DNA of 64,000 bases from Tenebrio molitor (lineage: Eukaryota > Arthropoda > Insecta > Coleoptera > Tenebrionidae). This document shows, piece after piece, positions 50,371 through 59,617 of the stretch. The stretch covers positions 28,582,001 through 28,646,000 of the forward strand of contig NC_091047.1 in NCBI RefSeq assembly GCF_963966145.1, written 5' to 3'. The position numbers and the translations under genes are program-made. Positions within the stretch are counted from its first letter, which is position 1. Each line of letters begins with the position of its first letter. The notes beneath the pieces are model-generated. The model saw only the letters and a list, made by a program, of their open reading frames with translations, had not been told where the DNA came from and did not search any database.

Positions 50371-50600
50371 CAGGGTCATTATACATGATTGTCCCATCGT
50401 AGTTGGCGCTGAAAACCCACACAAATTTTTTATGTGCCGCCACCCTCGCAACGTTAGACAAACTAGTAGACAGATTTCCACTACCGCCAGTAGCGTCACC
50501 TATCGGCGATACTAGTCTCACTCATGTTATGAAGTTTTCGGCACATTCAACTACGTCACCAACGCCTACTGCGATGAGACAATCATTTATAATGACCCTG
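50371..50600. mobile_element. MITE, CAGGGTCATTATAAATGATT family, 230 bp
   Basis: TIRs of about 43 bp start CAGGGTCATTATACATGATT and are flanked by TA. Same family as 37294. Confidence 0.85.
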
Positions 50601-50624
50601 TATAATTGCTTAAAATTTGATGTA

Positions 50625-50723
50625 CAGTCAAATTTAAAAAAGTGGTCGTCAATGTCATTTCATTTCATTAAATTTTATGCCAAAATGTGACATTGATGAC
50701 CACTTTTTTTTTTAATTTGACTG
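50625..50723. mobile_element. MITE, TA-flanked, 99 bp
   Basis: CAGTCAAATTTAAAAAAGTG faces a mirror arm with the same GTGGTCGTCAATGTCA core, with TA on both sides. It lies only 24 bp from the previous MITE. Confidence 0.8.
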
Positions 50724-50804
50724 TACAAGCTGTACGTAACAAGTAGATTGCACCGATTTTTTAAAAACTAATACGTGTATCGTAATGCATCTCCACAATA
50801 ATAG

Positions 50805-50871
50805 TTATTTATGCAACGAGTTTCTGTGTAAAAGCCAAATTTACCCAGAAACGAGTTGCATACAAAATTTT
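50805..50871. repeat. Foldback, TTATTTATGCAAC family, 67 bp
   Basis: TTATTTATGCAACGAGTTTC faces GAAACGAGTTGCATACAAAA. The outer ends match those at 13021-13150. Confidence 0.65.
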
Positions 50872-51189
50872 ATTGTTTGAAACGACGTCCCTGAAGCTTC
50901 CAAATCTTTTAAAAATGGTTTCGCATTTGTTTTTGACAGTTCTGACAAAATTTTTTAAGACCTGTCAGAAATGTAACGTTGAATGTGTTGTCTAGGGCAA
51001 CGGTTCGTTATCTGCTCATTTTGCTTTAGGGCATTTAAGACGCAGTTTACAAACGAGAAAAATGAGAATTTATGTCAGTTGAAAACAAAATATGTTTAAT
51101 ATAAAACAAATGCTTGTTATTTATTAGTTGCAATAAATGTCACCGTTAGTTTAAAAATCATTCAATCAGAGAAAATTGTATTAATTATG

Positions 51190-51830
51190 ATTTCAAAAGT
51201 GCTCTCACACTAAAAGAATGCATTGGATTGGAAGATTCTGTTCTACTATTGGTAGTGAAGCATTTTGTGGAAGAACAGTTTACAAATGGTGCAATGAATT
51301 TATGTTTAAAAGAGTTTCACTCCCTGACGATTTATACGTAGGCAAATCAGTTTCTGCTGTTCAGAAGAAATCGTAGCCGCTCCAAGAACAGAAGGGTGAT
51401 AACCGAAATTTACTTATAGAATTATAGGAAGTACCTTGAACATTATTGCTATTAATAACGTGTTGCATTATCAGTTGAGCGTCAGACAAATTCTTTGTCG
51501 CCGGGTGTTCCATCATTTAATAGATGTTCAAAAGCAACAACGGGTCGAATACCGCAAAGAAACTCTGGAAGATACCTCCAAAGCAGTTTACATCATCATT
51601 ACAGTTGACGATACTTCGATATGTGGGTGTTTCTCCACAAGGCTGTAATCCAGTTAAAGTTAAGTAATCTGGTGGTGTAGAGAAAAAGATGGTTGCTTCT
51701 TTTTTTCAAAATCTGGACGCGTCGCTGTTGTTACTTGGGGAATGAATGCACAATTAACACAGAGTAAAATTATTAGAACGCGTGTTCTTCACATTAAAAC
51801 GTGGAGTTTGGGAGTCCTCATCATGCCGTC
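51190..51830 (+). pseudogene. Mariner transposase relic, broken by stops and frameshifts
   Basis: Several plus-strand pieces line up in order with a mariner (Mos1/SETMAR-type) transposase. They are: FCGRTVYKWCNEF with a following LPDD (second helix-turn-helix of the DNA-binding domain), VQKQQRVEYRKETLEDTSK (linker and start of catalytic domain), VYIIITVDDTS (position of the IVTGDE strand with the first catalytic Asp), and KKMVASFF near 51688. At least three stops or frameshifts separate them, so it is inactive. It sits in OSGIN intron 2 and abuts the MITE at 51866. No TIRs could be assigned to it. Confidence 0.55.
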
Positions 51831-51865
51831 GAAAGTTTTAAAAATACATATAGTTTTTGAATATA

Positions 51866-52317
51866 CAGAGTTTTTTGAACTTTTTTTTAACTCTGAGCAT
51901 AGCCCATACTTAGGCCCTATGTTCAGTTTTAAAAAACGCAGATCAATGTTCAATGCATGTATCTAACCAGGTAGCAGGTACTTAACCAACGTTACGTCAA
52001 TTTAGCTGCTTGACAATAAAAAAAGACAGGTTGTTTGAATTATTATTGTGATAAAATAAATTAAATTACACATTATGTCATGCCATGCCAATCGGGTCAT
52101 AAGAAATGTGCGTCACGTTTTTTTAGTCACTTATCCCGATAGACCAATTCAATCAATCCGAACAATTTTTAACATTATTTCAAAATTTAACAACCACGGA
52201 TGCGTCGACTATAAATTGGCTGCATAGCAAATATTCTCAATGCATTGATCTGCGTTTTTTAAAATTGAACACAGGGACTAAGTATGGGCTATGTTCAAGA
52301 GTTAAAAAAGCACCCTG
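51866..52317. mobile_element. MITE, TA-flanked, 452 bp
   Basis: TIRs of about 90 bp share CATAGCCCATACTTAG and AAAAAACGCAGATCAATG and are flanked by TA. It starts about 40 bp after the mariner relic. Confidence 0.85.
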
Positions 52318-52320
52318 TAT

Positions 52321-52492
52321 TGCAAAAAAAATCGAGTACCTACTGAAAAGCACTGATTTTTTTTTTTTGACTTTTAATGGTTATGTCTGACACAAGAAAT
52401 GTCATTATGTCTGACGTAGTGACGTAAGAAATGAAAACAAGAAGAATGAATTAAACACTAATAGAAAATTTGATGTACTCGATTTTTTTGCA
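52321..52492. mobile_element. Short TIR element, about 172 bp
   Basis: TGCAAAAAAAATCGAGTAC faces GTACTCGATTTTTTTGCA. It directly abuts the previous MITE. Confidence 0.65.
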
Positions 52493-52560
52493 TGTCCATT
52501 TTTTTGTATGTCCATTGCAAACAATTTTTTTTGGAGAAACAGATTTTTTAAAATGATTTA

Positions 52561-52612
52561 CAGTGATAATGAGACCGACGGAATTGAAAATGCAACCCAC
52601 AATACATTTCCA
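52561..52612. mobile_element. Solo end of the GTGATAATGAG MITE family
   Basis: One arm only, from CAGTGATAATGAGACCGACG to ATGCAACCCACAATACATTT, matches the outer arms at 54149 and 57355. The other arm is missing. Confidence 0.6.
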
Positions 52613-53011
52613 AAGTTAACGTGGATATATGTTTTTTAATTTAAAAAACATGAAACATGGTTAGCTGTGCAGTTGCGTAAATTTTAACATAAACGTCATT
52701 TGCTTGGTTAAATGAAATTGTGAAAAAACGAAGAGGAAAATGTTTATTGTCTGCATAAACGCAAAACGGCTAAAGCATTTCTCGGCTTCCGTAACTAGTA
52801 AACAGACTTTTACCACAATAAATACGTAATTTGGTGAGAACTTTGAGACCTATCAATAATGCGTTTTATTTTTAAAATTTCATTTTCTTTGTAAAACATT
52901 AATTTTGTCATGCTATGCAATAGGCAACCAGTAAAACTAATTTGCTCTGAGGGTTGCCTATTGTAGATCAGACTATTATTATTCCATTTCTGGTGAAAGA
53001 GTCGGCAAGCT

Positions 53012-53299
53012 ATAGTCCTTGTATCTTCGTAAGGAATTACTTAATGACTTAATGATTTAAGTCATGAATAAACCAAACAAAGACCCCACTTAAAGAAATT
53101 TATTGGGATATTGTACCTATCAATCACTAGGCGGTCTCGGAGAAAAAAATTACCTGGGGTAGTACCTACTCAAAATATTTGTCGGAGACGGTCTAGTGAT
53201 TGACAGGCACAATATGACAATAAATTTCTTTAAGTAGGATTTTTGTTCGGTTTATTTAGGGCTTAAGTCAGAATTCCTTAGGAAGATACAAGGACTATA
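53012..53299. mobile_element. MITE with about 120-bp arms
   Basis: Arms starting ATAGTCCTTGTATCTTC and containing TAAAGAAATTTATTG and CAATCACTAG mirror each other along nearly the whole length. Confidence 0.85.
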
Positions 53300-53561
53300 T
53301 CAACGCCTGGTACGATCTCACATTTACCAACCGTCGACCGATTACCACCTTTTCTAGTGCAAAGTCAATTAGCCGGAACACATATTACAAATGATAACCA
53401 TGAGTTATGAGAACCATGAGTTCGTTTAAAAATTCTTCTGTACTAAATAACCCTCGCAACTGTAGTTTAGATTAAAATTAACTGTAAATATTTTTATAAT
53501 CTAATAAATGTTTATGCATTCAAACTGTTTATGCAGTTTATGTCTCGCTCAACCTATTAAA

Positions 53562-53841
53562 TGGGGTGATTCAAAGTGATTGCGAATAAGTATGGCAACT
53601 ACATATTATGTACAAAAATTTATGTGGCAGCTGTGTGGGTAAGATAGAGTTGACATTTCTTTGACAGTTCATAGTCGCCCAATTTTAAAAATTGTCAAGT
53701 CAATGTACAGTGTTATAAAAAAATGCACGCCTATGAAATGTCATACAAATGTCAACTCTACTCTACCCCACCCACATAGTTGCCACATAAATTTTCGTAC
53801 ATACTTGCCATACTTATCCACAATCATTTTAAATCACCCAA
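53562..53841. mobile_element. Foldback MITE, TGGGTGATT family, copy 1
   Basis: Ends TGGGGTGATTCAAAGTGATT and AATCATTTTAAATCACCCA. Inner arms include GTGGGTAAGATAGAGTTGAC mirrored by GTCAACTCTACTCTACCCCA. Copy 2 is at 57568. Confidence 0.85.
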
Positions 53842-53969
53842 TATTATAATAGATATCGTTTGATCAAATAAATTTCAGATCATAACAGCGTTGTACTATT
53901 ATTCGACACATGTGTTTAGAAGGAGCAAATGACATTCCAAGTACTAGTAGACTAAGTAGACTTATAGTA

Positions 53970-54122
53970 CTATTGCGGCCAAAAAATTTCGTCCACCCTT
54001 TTCCTGTCATTTCACAAAAATTGGATGTAGTTTAACATTTATTGTCATTATTCGTTCCTAAAGGCTGCTTTACAGCATACGTGAGTAGAATGACAGTTGT
54101 GGACAAAAAAATTTTCCGCCAT
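53970..54122. mobile_element. MITE, CTATTGCG family, decayed copy
   Basis: CTATTGCGGCCAAAAAATTT has a shorter, diverged mirror, GGACAAAAAAATTTTCCGCC, at 54101-54120. The left end matches the element at 56900. Confidence 0.55.
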
Positions 54123-54148
54123 ATTTGATCACATGATAGATTAACATA

Positions 54149-54318
54149 CAGAGTATTTCACGAGTGATAATGAGCTCGACGGAATTGAAGATGCAACCCA
54201 CACAACATTTCTGATAAAAGCTGGCTATTGAAATTAAATTATCCAGCTTTTTTCGAAAATGTATTCTGGGTTGCATTTTCAATTCCGTCGGGCTCATTAT
54301 CACTCGTGAAATACACTG
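54149..54318. mobile_element. MITE, GTGATAATGAG family, 170 bp
   Basis: Arms of about 55 bp start CAGAGTATTTCACGAGTGAT and include GACGGAATTGAAGATGCAAC, with TA on both sides. Relatives at 57355 and 52561. Confidence 0.88.
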
Positions 54319-55205
54319 TATTTGATGTGTAAATTTACAAACGCAGGCAACCAATAATGCATCAATTCTTGAAGTTTTAGTAAAATTTTGATTTTATTGA
54401 AAGTAGGAAACTTGAGAATAACTTGAAGTCAGTGGCTTTATCCAAGACCAAATAAATTATTTATTATTTATTTTTTAAATATTATAATAATGTAAAAATT
54501 TCCGATAACAATGCATTGTAAATCAAAAATGTTATGTAATTATGTTATCAATACATTGTAAATTAAAATGATGTTAAAATTAATTATTGTGTCAATTGCG
54601 AAGTAAATTAGTCCCACATAGTTTGAAACCATTATTGCTGCGATTATTCATGTAATGTGGTTAATTGATGAAAATGCTTAAATTCTTTTATCTACGATCG
54701 TGTATAAAGTAAGCACTTTTTGCACTAAAAATCGTTGTCAAAGTTGACGTTTAATGAACTGACGAATTCGTGCCATAAAACTTTTAGTGCACGCTTTTAT
54801 GACACAGAACTGTCAAAATACAACAATACAATTTGTTTGAAACATTGTGTATAAGTAGGTAGCTAAACGACGTGGTTCTCAAACGACTTTGGTTACTCAT
54901 AAAATATGGAATCAATGATAATTATTTTATACAAATTTATGTTGAAACACTCACATCCTTTCAAATACCTACTCTCTCGTACCTCGGTCGTATTTTAAAC
55001 CCGTTCGTGCAATAAAGGATAACTTTTTACACTTATATCTTAAATAACTATTTTATTTCAAAATAAATAAATAAATAAATTGAAGTGTAATTTTGTTATC
55101 AAAGTTTTACATTTTTATATCGTAAGTATATGTTTTGTTGCAGTATGTTGCAGTATGGCAGTGGCGACTTGTGGGTGACAAATTCTACTAAATTTTCAAG
55201 ATAAA

Positions 55206-55239
55206 TGTATTTGGGTACAGAAAACGTACCCAAATACGT
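55206..55239. repeat. Short palindrome
   Basis: GTATTTGGGTAC and GTACCCAAATAC are mirrored around a short spacer. Confidence 0.5.
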
Positions 55240-55473
55240 CACATTATTGTCTACTTATTAATTAGTTTTTCAACAGTAGGAGAAATAATTTTATTAATTG
55301 AATTAGTAAGCACTAAGCGTAATTAAAACGAAAACTAACGTGTGAAGCTCTGCAACGACAATTTTTTCAAATTCTTTCTCCTCGCAGGAGACCGGACATT
55401 TATTTCAGTGTTTTTGCTTGTTATAAAATAAATAATAATAATTTATTAATAATGTATAAAAAGTTTATATGTA

Positions 55474-56393
55474 CAGGGTCTTTCACAACTCGCGCCCTAC
55501 AGAAAAAGAGGAAACAAGAGATCGCATTTGGATGTGTAATTTTGAAGAAAAAAAATCTAGCTTAAAAGATATTCGAGAAAAGACAACTTAAAGTTAACCA
55601 ATTAGAGATCTACACCTCCAAGGTGTATTTGCCGTAATTTTACGTTGCTAGGATTTCATTTAAGAAAAAACATCTTTAAAATATTTGGGCGATTGGAGTT
55701 TTTTTGAAAGATGTCACTGTCAAATTAAATTTGTACAATCATGTATTCAGCCGCTGATTATTTAGAAATGATAATAATTTTTGGGGAATGTGAGCGTAAC
55801 GCCAGGGAGGCAGCAAGAGTCTTGGAAGAACGTTTTCAGGGCAGAAATCATAATTATTTTTTCGTTTGCAACACATTTTTTTTTTAATTTTTTGCTTCCT
55901 ACGTTGTAATAATAATTGAAATGACCTAGAATGCCATTTAGTTGCGACCATCAAGCATCAACCACTACCCCACGAGTCCGAGGCCCGCGGCCCGTCCAAG
56001 ACAAAACTTGAGAGCGCGGCCGACCGGGTCATACCAGCCAGTCTTTGCTTAAGCAGTACCTAGACATCTGAACTTGCAATGTAATGACAGCTCTAACATT
56101 TCAGATTTTTAACCTAAATTTGTTGAGAATGAAAAGTCAAATCTAATAGTGTCAAAATTACAGTAACCCAAACATTTTTTGTAGCTGATGGTATTATTTT
56201 TGAAACCTAGCAACTGACTTTATTTGGTTGAAATAAAATCACACCTCGAGATGCCCTTCTGGGATTGGTAGAATTACAAGTCTTGTAACTCAGTTATGAA
56301 AGCAGTAGTAAATTCTTTGTTTCTATTTTTTGACAACTTATTGTCGTCGGCAGGTACCCTTTTTCTGTAGGGCGCGAGTTGTGAAAGGCCCTG
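55474..56393. mobile_element. TA-flanked TIR transposon, 920 bp, internally deleted
   Basis: TIRs of about 36 bp (CAGGGTCTTTCACAACTCGC, then GCCCTACAGAAAAAG) have TA on both sides. The interior holds the transposase N-terminal relic at 55741. A GC-rich stretch at about 55970-56030 is unlike the rest and may be an insertion. No catalytic domain is present. Confidence 0.85.
55741..55875 (+). pseudogene. Transposase N-terminus relic inside a 920-bp TIR element
   Basis: The frame from the ATG at 55741 reads MYSAADYLEMIIIFGECERN followed by AREAARVLEERF. This matches the widely repeated insect transposase N-terminus (an E-MLLIYGECGRN-like line followed by A-R-ERFPNR), a helix-turn-helix domain of a mariner-related DDE family. 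The match ends after about 40 codons and the catalytic domain is absent, so the surrounding element is an internally deleted, non-autonomous copy. Recognition is from memory of the family. Confidence 0.55.
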
Positions 56394-56659
56394 TATATTT
56401 AATTGACAATAAAACAACATTCAATCATCTATTCAAATTATTTCTTTCTGTAATAAAAAAAAATTGCAATGACGAATAAAACAAAAATTCAGACGCTGTG
56501 TTGAATAATTGACAAGTACAGCTAGCAGTACTAGGCTTACATACGACGTATGTTACTCAATATGTGTTTGTTGTTGATTGTACTGCAGATAATAACAACG
56601 TGAGAGTTTTCTCGACTGGCATGTTTGATTAATTATTATTGTATTTGTAAACTAAGCTA

Positions 56660-56893
56660 CAGCTGGTTTCAAAAAAATCGGGAAATGAAAATTTTCCTAA
56701 TGTAAATTTGGTTTTGTCGATTTGTCAATTAATTGTCTACTTGACAATACCTATCAAGTGATTTTTAAAAATGTGATTGAATTTTGACGTTAAATCTAAC
56801 CTATCTCCCGTAAGAAGGTTTCACACTATGGAAAAATTGCAAAAATGTGTCAATTTTATTCTGACAGTTCCCGTTTTTTTTTGCAACCAGCTG
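56660..56893. mobile_element. MITE, TA-flanked, 234 bp
   Basis: CAGCTGGTTTCAAAAAAATC faces a mirror of CAGCTGGTTGCAAAAAAAAA. TA is on both sides. Confidence 0.8.
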
Positions 56894-56899
56894 TATGTA

Positions 56900-57251
56900 C
56901 TATTGCGATCAAAAAATTTTGGACACTGATGTCATCGTGCTGTCATACATTCTAAAACGACCTTTATGTATTAATAACCTCAATTTTGATTGTGTCAATT
57001 TTGAAAATGTGAATGTCAGATTTACCGAGAAAATATTCAAAAAGATAAATGGAATAGAACCAGGTTTTAATTAATAAAAAATATAAAACAAATATCCAAA
57101 TGTACTCGCATATTAAAAAAATTATATTTTAAACCGGAGTCAAATTGACAACAATTTCATCTTTCATGTGACAGTTTCAATAAAGCATGATTTAGAGTAA
57201 TTTTTTTAATGTGACAGAAGTTTGATGTCCAAAATTTTATGATCGTAATAG
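56900..57251. mobile_element. MITE, CTATTGCGATC family, 352 bp
   Basis: CTATTGCGATCAAAAAATTT faces a mirror CTATTACGATCATAAAATTT, with TA on both sides. It begins six bases after the previous element ends. Confidence 0.8.
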
Positions 57252-57354
57252 TACTACCAAGCTCCATTCTTGTCACGGGCTTCTCCTGTAACAACTGTTT
57301 TGTTGCTTGCCTGCTCATAATTTTTTTACTGTACTATAGGTTCCCAAAGATATA

Positions 57355-57532
57355 CAGGTATTTCACGAGTGATAATGAGCCCGGCGGAATTGAAAATGCA
57401 ACCCACAATACATTGGAACGTAAGCCTGGACATGGAGGCGATAAATATCCGGCTTTTCCTCCTGATGTATTGTGGGTTGCATTTTCAATTGCGCCGGGCT
57501 CATTATCACTCGTGAAATACCCTATCGACTGT
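57355..57532. mobile_element. MITE, GTGATAATGAG family, 178 bp
   Basis: Arms share TATTTCACGAGTGATAATGA and GAATTGAAAATGCAACCCAC with the copy at 54149. TA-flanked. The 152-codon minus-strand frame here is a by-product of its arms and of the next element. Confidence 0.88.
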
Positions 57533-57567
57533 AGAGCGATTATGGATTTGCCGTGCAAAGTATCTAA

Positions 57568-57806
57568 TGAGTGACTCAAAATGGTTGTGTGACAACTGTG
57601 TGGGTAGGACAGAGTTGACATTTCTTTTACAGTTCGTAGTCGCGCAATTTTGAAAATTGGCAAGTTAGCTTGCAATGGTACAAAAAAATCAAATGCACAC
57701 CTAGGAAATGTCATACAAATGTCAACTCTATCCCACCCACACGGTTGCCACATACATTTTCGTACATAGTTGCCATATTTATTCACAATCATTTTGAATC
57801 ACCCAA
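57568..57806. mobile_element. Foldback MITE, TGGGTGATT family, copy 2
   Basis: It matches 53562-53841 along most of its length, e.g. ACAGAGTTGACATTTCTTT and GAAATGTCATACAAATGTCA, but lacks about 45 bp of the left arm. Confidence 0.85.
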
Positions 57807-58204
57807 TAGTTTACAACGGCTTAAACGCAATCTACCTTGATAAGTGAATTGCCAGAATTTGTTTGTGGCTAGCCGATGATAAGGGTCTAATAGGAGACAG
57901 TTATGACTTTCTGTTGTGAAGATTAATGAATTTTAATAAATGGTAAACACCAATTTGGCCATAATCCCAATATATTTTTGAGAAAAGTATAAAATGTTTG
58001 TCTTTTAGTATTTATTTTTAATCGGTTGCCGTCAATCTGTTTGATATCAAAGAACTGGCCCATCTGGATTCTGGACCATCTGAAGGTCTGAATATGTTCA
58101 TGCTAGAGAGAGAGAGAGAGAACAGTATCGACAAAAAATCGGAGTATTCCAAGGTTAGGTACGTCGACTCACACATTTAAACCACTTCCTTCCGTTCCAC
58201 TCAC

Positions 58205-58479
58205 CTCAACCCCGGCCTTCTTGAATTCCACCAACGGCTCCATCTCCATTCCGATGTCGGCACAGGGATGCAACAACGAATCCAACAGCAACGATACGGG
58301 ATTGGTTGACCTGCCTTCGAGTCCGGCCGCAAGATGGCCCAAGTCCTGGTTGACTAGGCACTGATTGATGCCAGATCTGAGCCGCATCGACAACATATCG
58401 TCGGGGTGCGAATCCGAGATCAGGAAAGGAAGATTCCCCGACAACATGAAAGAGAGGGCAATGCCGCTCGGTCCATTTC
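58205..58479 (-). CDS. OSGIN: OSGIN-like flavoprotein, exon 2 (residues 18-109)
   Basis: The exon begins after a TTTTCTTGTAG acceptor with NGPSGIALSFMLSGNLPF, the FAD-binding Rossmann loop of OSGIN/FMO-type enzymes. It continues with the family-typical LVNQDLGHLAAGLEGRSTNP and LLDSLLHPCADIG, and ends at VE with a GAG|GTGAGT donor. At 275 nt, plus one base and two codon positions from exon 1, it leaves phase 0. The next exon starts IDHVVLGKG, which continues the OSGIN alignment without a gap, so no exon appears to be missing in the 8.3-kb intron between them. Confidence 0.93.
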
Positions 58480-58797
58480 CTACAAGAAAATATGTCGTCA
58501 TCGATCTTGCTGGAAGGTCACGGTGAAGGTGACTGATAATTATTATTGAATGAATTCCGACCGATGTTAGAGCGTATTTAGTTGTAGAATTGCGCAACTG
58601 GAAGTCGGCCCCTGCGATAACCACCGGGGAAGCTTCCATTCAAACTTATTTTCAATAATTTTGTTTGTCGCTCCTGATAAACAAATTATTTTTGACCCGA
58701 TCTGATTGCGCGCTGTTGATGCATCTTCGTAGCAACAATCGCTGTTTTTAATTAATTTTATATCGACTCGACCGACTGTTAGTATCTACATACCTAC

Positions 58798-58849
58798 CTA
58801 TAATGACCACTTCCTTGTAAACAACGTCACTGGAATTTCCTGACTTCAT
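58798..58849 (-). CDS. OSGIN: OSGIN-like flavoprotein, exon 1 from the MKSG start (residues 1-18)
   Basis: The exon reads MKSGNSSDVVYKEVVIIG, ending in a split glycine codon (ATA G) before a GTAGGT donor. It supplies the first half of the FAD-binding dinucleotide fold: VVIIG joins to NGPSGIAL in exon 2, making the GxGxxG loop. An in-frame TGA lies a little upstream in the genomic strand. The sequence just before this ATG looks like a splice acceptor (a run of nine T then GCAG at 58867-58870), so the exon may begin at 58866 and be preceded by the exon at 59590-59617. The ATG at 58639 opens a longer frame within the next intron but lacks the dinucleotide-binding motif, so it was not used. Confidence 0.85.
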
Positions 58850-59589
58850 GGTGCTTTGTCGATTTACTGCAAAAAAAAACTGTCAAAAAGTGATCGGTCA
58901 TGAGATGAATGAAAAAATTCACACGTCTGCTGGCAGGATTGTTTTCAGTTTTCAAGGTCGCGATATATCACGCTTCCCATACAGACGAGTGATCTTGAAA
59001 AAAAAGCTCTTGGACGAGGTCCAAGTGAAGTAAAAGTCAATTGCCCGCCCGACAAAAATAAATAAATAAATTTGATGACACATCGGACATCATGTAGAAA
59101 AATAAATTCGTGCTAAGAAAATATTGATTTTCTGCAAATTGTCATTAGAAAATCTAAGTGGAACAAATTTGGAAATACTTTGTGTCAGATCTATCTGGAT
59201 GCATATTTTGAAATAGATTCATCTAGTTCTGGTTTTATGTCTATTCCTGTGATCCTACTAAAATATTAACGATCACGTCTAATAAATACACATAATGTCG
59301 AATATAAAGTGAACTTGAACTTTAATGGGTCGTTTTGAACGAAACCGTGTTGGTCTCGTGACAATCTACTTAAGCTAATAACGCAAATAATTATCCTCAA
59401 TTCTGTCATTAATTAAACGGGGCAAAATTTTCCACTAATTGAGCGACTCGTGTTCAACTTTGTTTTTCTCGTTGAACTTTAACCTTCACCAAATGTGAAA
59501 TGGTCAACTGAAAGTTGCACAGGAGCAGGACATTAGCAACAGGACTAGTCTAGTTCTTTACTGACGACGTTACGATTCTATGTACTTAC

Positions 59590-59617
59590 GTTGAATCCGA
59601 TTTGTTTGGACAACCAT
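59590..59617 (-). CDS. Possible upstream first exon of the OSGIN-like gene
   Basis: On the minus strand an ATG at 59617 opens MVVQTNRIQ and is cut in phase 1 by a consensus GTAAGT donor (59584-59589). The acceptor-like T-run and GCAG at 58867-58870 continues the same phase: the joined frame runs 15 residues (ending LNRQST) straight into MKSGNSSDVV. The match of phase, strand and two good splice signals is suggestive. It could equally be a 5' UTR exon with an incidental ATG. If used as the start the protein is 607 aa. Confidence 0.4.

Larger units (their letters stand above)
49918..58204 (-). other. OSGIN intron 2, 8.3 kb packed with transposon remnants
   Basis: This intron joins GAG|GTGAGT (58204) to TTTTGCAG (49918). 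It carries about 15 recognisable mobile-element remnants: TA-flanked MITEs, foldback repeats, one decayed mariner-type transposase and a 920-bp element with a transposase relic. It also has an (AG)8 microsatellite at 58105-58120. All larger open frames inside it fall on repeats. I see no additional OSGIN exon. Confidence 0.85.

Noticed and set aside
57334..57792. 152-codon minus-strand frame
   Set aside because: It runs across the arms of two MITEs and repeats their mirrored sequence.
58105..58120. (AG)8 run
   Set aside because: A simple microsatellite in an intron.
58480..58639. ATG at 58639 as the OSGIN start
   Set aside because: It lies in intron 1. Using it loses the VVIIGNGPSG dinucleotide loop that the spliced model restores.
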